DNA from: an uncultured Eubacteriales bacterium
Lineage (GTDB): Bacteria; Bacillota_A; Clostridia; Christensenellales; Aristaeellaceae
Assembly (NCBI GenBank): GCA_902795555.1
Contig: CADBLV010000391.1
Span: 1 to 7,423, forward strand
Length of the DNA: 7,423 bases
Direction: 5' to 3'
Part shown: positions 6,204-7,423 of the stretch, piece by piece
How positions within the stretch are numbered: position 1 is the first letter of the stretch
Layout: each line of letters opens with the position of its first letter
Notes under the pieces: model-generated
Database searches by the model: none
Seen by the model: the letters and a program-made list of their open reading frames with translations, nothing else
Told to the model about the DNA's origin: nothing
Program-made: the position numbers and the translations under genes

Positions 6204-6230
6204 AGTCAAAGATAGTCAAACTTGACTTTC
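6204..6230 (+). promoter_or_regulatory. CtsR operator
   Basis: AGTCAAAGATAGTCAAA (6204-6220) is an exact fit to the known CtsR heptad pair RGTCAAA-NAN-RGTCAAA of Bacillota. A further half site lies inverted at 6222-6230: GAAAGTCAA (6201-6209) and TTGACTTTC (6222-6230) are perfect reverse complements. The operator starts about 4 nt past the predicted transcription start, so bound CtsR would block initiation or early elongation. CtsR repression of clp genes, relieved by heat, is established in this phylum; that the host encodes CtsR is inferred. Confidence 0.88.
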
Positions 6231-6233
6231 GAC

Positions 6234-6366
6234 GAAATCTCCGTTCGGAGAACGATCCGGATCCCTGAGTGAAACGGTGACCGGGTTCGGGCGGGCGGTA
6301 TGAACCCGAATGCGAAACGGCGATCGGGTTTAAACCGGGGAACGGGGACAAGGTAACAAAGGAGGG
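6234..6366 (+). other. Structured clpB leader (5' UTR) ending in a strong ribosome binding site
   Basis: The predicted mRNA leader is about 170 nt. It contains several inverted repeats: CTCC/GGAG around GTTC (6239-6250), CGGGTTC (6282-6288) with GAACCCG (6302-6308), and the palindrome GGTTTAAACC (6327-6336). It ends in AAAGGAGGG (6358-6366), 6-7 nt before the clpB ATG. ATCCCT (6261-6266) is complementary to AGGGAT (6363-6368), which covers the end of the ribosome binding site. No known riboswitch class was recognised and no gene is present. Confidence 0.4.
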
Positions 6367-6372
6367 ATGACC

Positions 6373-7423
6373 ATGAATATGAATCAATTCACGCAGAAGA
6401 CCGTCAGCGCCCTGGAACGGGCCCAGTCCCTGGCGATCGAGAGCGGTCATATGCAGGTAGAACAGGAACATGTGATGATGGCGCTGACGGAGGATCCGAA
6501 AGATCTGATCCCCCAGTTGCTGGAGAAATGCGGGACGCCCGTGACGGCGCTGCGAAAGGGGCTGGAGGATCAGCTGAACCGGACACCCCGGGTGACAGGC
6601 TCCGGCCGGGAACCGGGGAAGGTTTACATCTCCCCGGATCTGGAAAAAGCGCTGGTGGAAGCGGAGAAAATTGCGGGGCGCATGAAGGATGAATATCTGT
6701 CTGTGGAGCATGTGTGGATGGGCATCTGCGCCAGGCCTTCTGGCAATATGTCCCGACTTCTGAAGAGCCTGAGCTACAACGCGGACAATTTCCTGAAGGC
6801 GCTGAGCGACGTCCGGGGGGCGGCCCGGGTGACTTCCGACAATCCGGAGGAAACCTATGACGCGCTGAAGAAATACGGCTCCGATCTGGTGGAGCTGGCC
6901 CGGAAACAGAAACTGGATCCGGTGATCGGGCGGGACAGTGAAATCCGGAACGTGATCCGGATTCTGTCCAGAAAAACCAAGAACAACCCTGTGCTGATCG
7001 GCGAGCCGGGCGTCGGTAAAACCGCGATCGCGGAAGGGCTGGCCCAGCGAATTGTGCGGGGGGACGTGCCGGACAGCCTGAAGGACAAGAGTGTGTTTTC
7101 TCTGGATATGGGATCGCTGATTGCCGGCGCGAAGTTCCGCGGTGAATTTGAGGAGCGGCTGAAGGCGGTTCTGGCAGAGATCAAGAAAAGCGACGGACGG
7201 ATCATTCTGTTCATCGACGAGCTGCACACCATCGTGGGAGCCGGGAAGGCAGACGGCGCCATGGACGCGGGCAATCTGCTCAAGCCTATGCTGGCCCGGG
7301 GCGAGCTGCACTGTATCGGCGCCACAACGCTGAATGAGTACCGCCAGTATATTGAAAAGGACGCCGCCCTGGAGCGGCGGTTCCAGCCCGTGATGGTCGG
7401 CGAGCCGACCGCGGACGAGACGC
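6373..7423 (+). CDS. clpB: ATP-dependent chaperone ClpB, N-terminal part (cut by window end)
   Basis: The first 350 codons of a Hsp100 disaggregase, open at the window end; the complete protein is normally about 860 residues. Residues 1-145 are the double Clp_N domain, beginning [18 protein letters not shown], typical of ClpB rather than ClpC. The first AAA+ domain starts around [11 protein letters not shown]. Walker A is GEPGVGKT (210-217), Walker B is [10 protein letters not shown] (277-286) with Asp282/Glu283, and [13 protein letters not shown] is the conserved pore-loop and adjacent helix region. [22 protein letters not shown] carries sensor-1 and arginine-finger positions. The middle coiled-coil domain that would separate ClpB from ClpA/C lies beyond the end. 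ClpB works with DnaK to pull proteins from aggregates in the cytoplasm. GGAGG at 6361-6365, 7 nt before ATG 6373, supports that start; in-frame ATGs at 6367 and 6379 are worse spaced. It is controlled by a strong promoter with a CtsR operator. Confidence 0.93.
   Translation, partial: MNMNQFTQKTVSALERAQSLAIESGHMQVEQEHVMMALTEDPKDLIPQLLEKCGTPVTALRKGLEDQLNRTPRVTGSGREPGKVYISPDLEKALVEAEKIAGRMKDEYLSVEHVWMGICARPSGNMSRLLKSLSYNADNFLKALSDVRGAARVTSDNPEETYDALKKYGSDLVELARKQKLDPVIGRDSEIRNVIRILSRKTKNNPVLIGEPGVGKTAIAEGLAQRIVRGDVPDSLKDKSVFSLDMGSLIAGAKFRGEFEERLKAVLAEIKKSDGRIILFIDELHTIVGAGKADGAMDAGNLLKPMLARGELHCIGATTLNEYRQYIEKDAALERRFQPVMVGEPTADET

Noticed and set aside
6133..7311. A 392-codon open frame on the - strand opposite clpB
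   Set aside because: Same codon-register effect as above; the + strand is plainly clpB with intact Walker motifs.

Overview
The window is about 55% GC. All recognisable genes lie on the + strand, packed and mostly preceded by strong AGGAGG-type ribosome binding sites. A CtsR-type operator in front of clpB, a LacI-like sensor fused to a GGDEF domain, and the style of the cysteine-synthase and deoxyinosine-glycosylase genes point to a member of the Bacillota, most likely a gut-type anaerobe of the Clostridia. That placement is inferred from gene content and regulation; no marker gene is present.

Layout. (1) 1-440 holds gene remnants: the C-terminal end of a probable SAM-dependent methyltransferase, apparently frame-shifted near base 40, and a short GNAT N-terminal stub that ends early. 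(2) 444-1052 is a flavodoxin-fold NAD(P)H:FMN reductase-type protein with a cysteine cluster, followed by a good intrinsic terminator at 1143-1173. (3) 1201-3940 looks like one operon driven by a promoter at 1201-1229: a one-domain MGMT-family alkyltransferase, a GNAT acetyltransferase, a PLP-dependent cysteine-synthase-family enzyme and a DNA-deoxyinosine glycosylase. (4) 3941-4216 is non-coding and carries a structured repeat with a perfect 10-bp hairpin. (5) 4217-6136 is a 639-residue sensor diguanylate cyclase: LacI-type ligand-binding domain without a DNA-binding head, a middle GAF-like region, then GGDEF. (6) 6137-6372 is a compact regulatory region: a terminator whose hairpin holds the -35 box of the next promoter, a CtsR operator just after the -10 box, and a leader of about 170 nt. 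(7) 6373-7423 is the first 350 codons of clpB, cut by the window end.

How the genes may work together. The 1201-3940 operon contains two DNA base-repair enzymes, one for O6-alkylguanine and one for hypoxanthine. Both lesions can arise from nitrosative chemistry, and the operon also carries a thiol-biosynthesis-type enzyme. This suggests a small damage-response unit, but that is inference. The GGDEF protein probably converts binding of a cytoplasmic ligand into c-di-GMP. ClpB is the heat-shock disaggregase and appears to be under classic CtsR control.

I found no tRNA, rRNA, CRISPR array, insertion sequence or phage gene. The clearest departures from routine content are the headless LacI-GGDEF fusion, the overlapped terminator/promoter/operator before clpB, and the structured repeat at 4089-4163.
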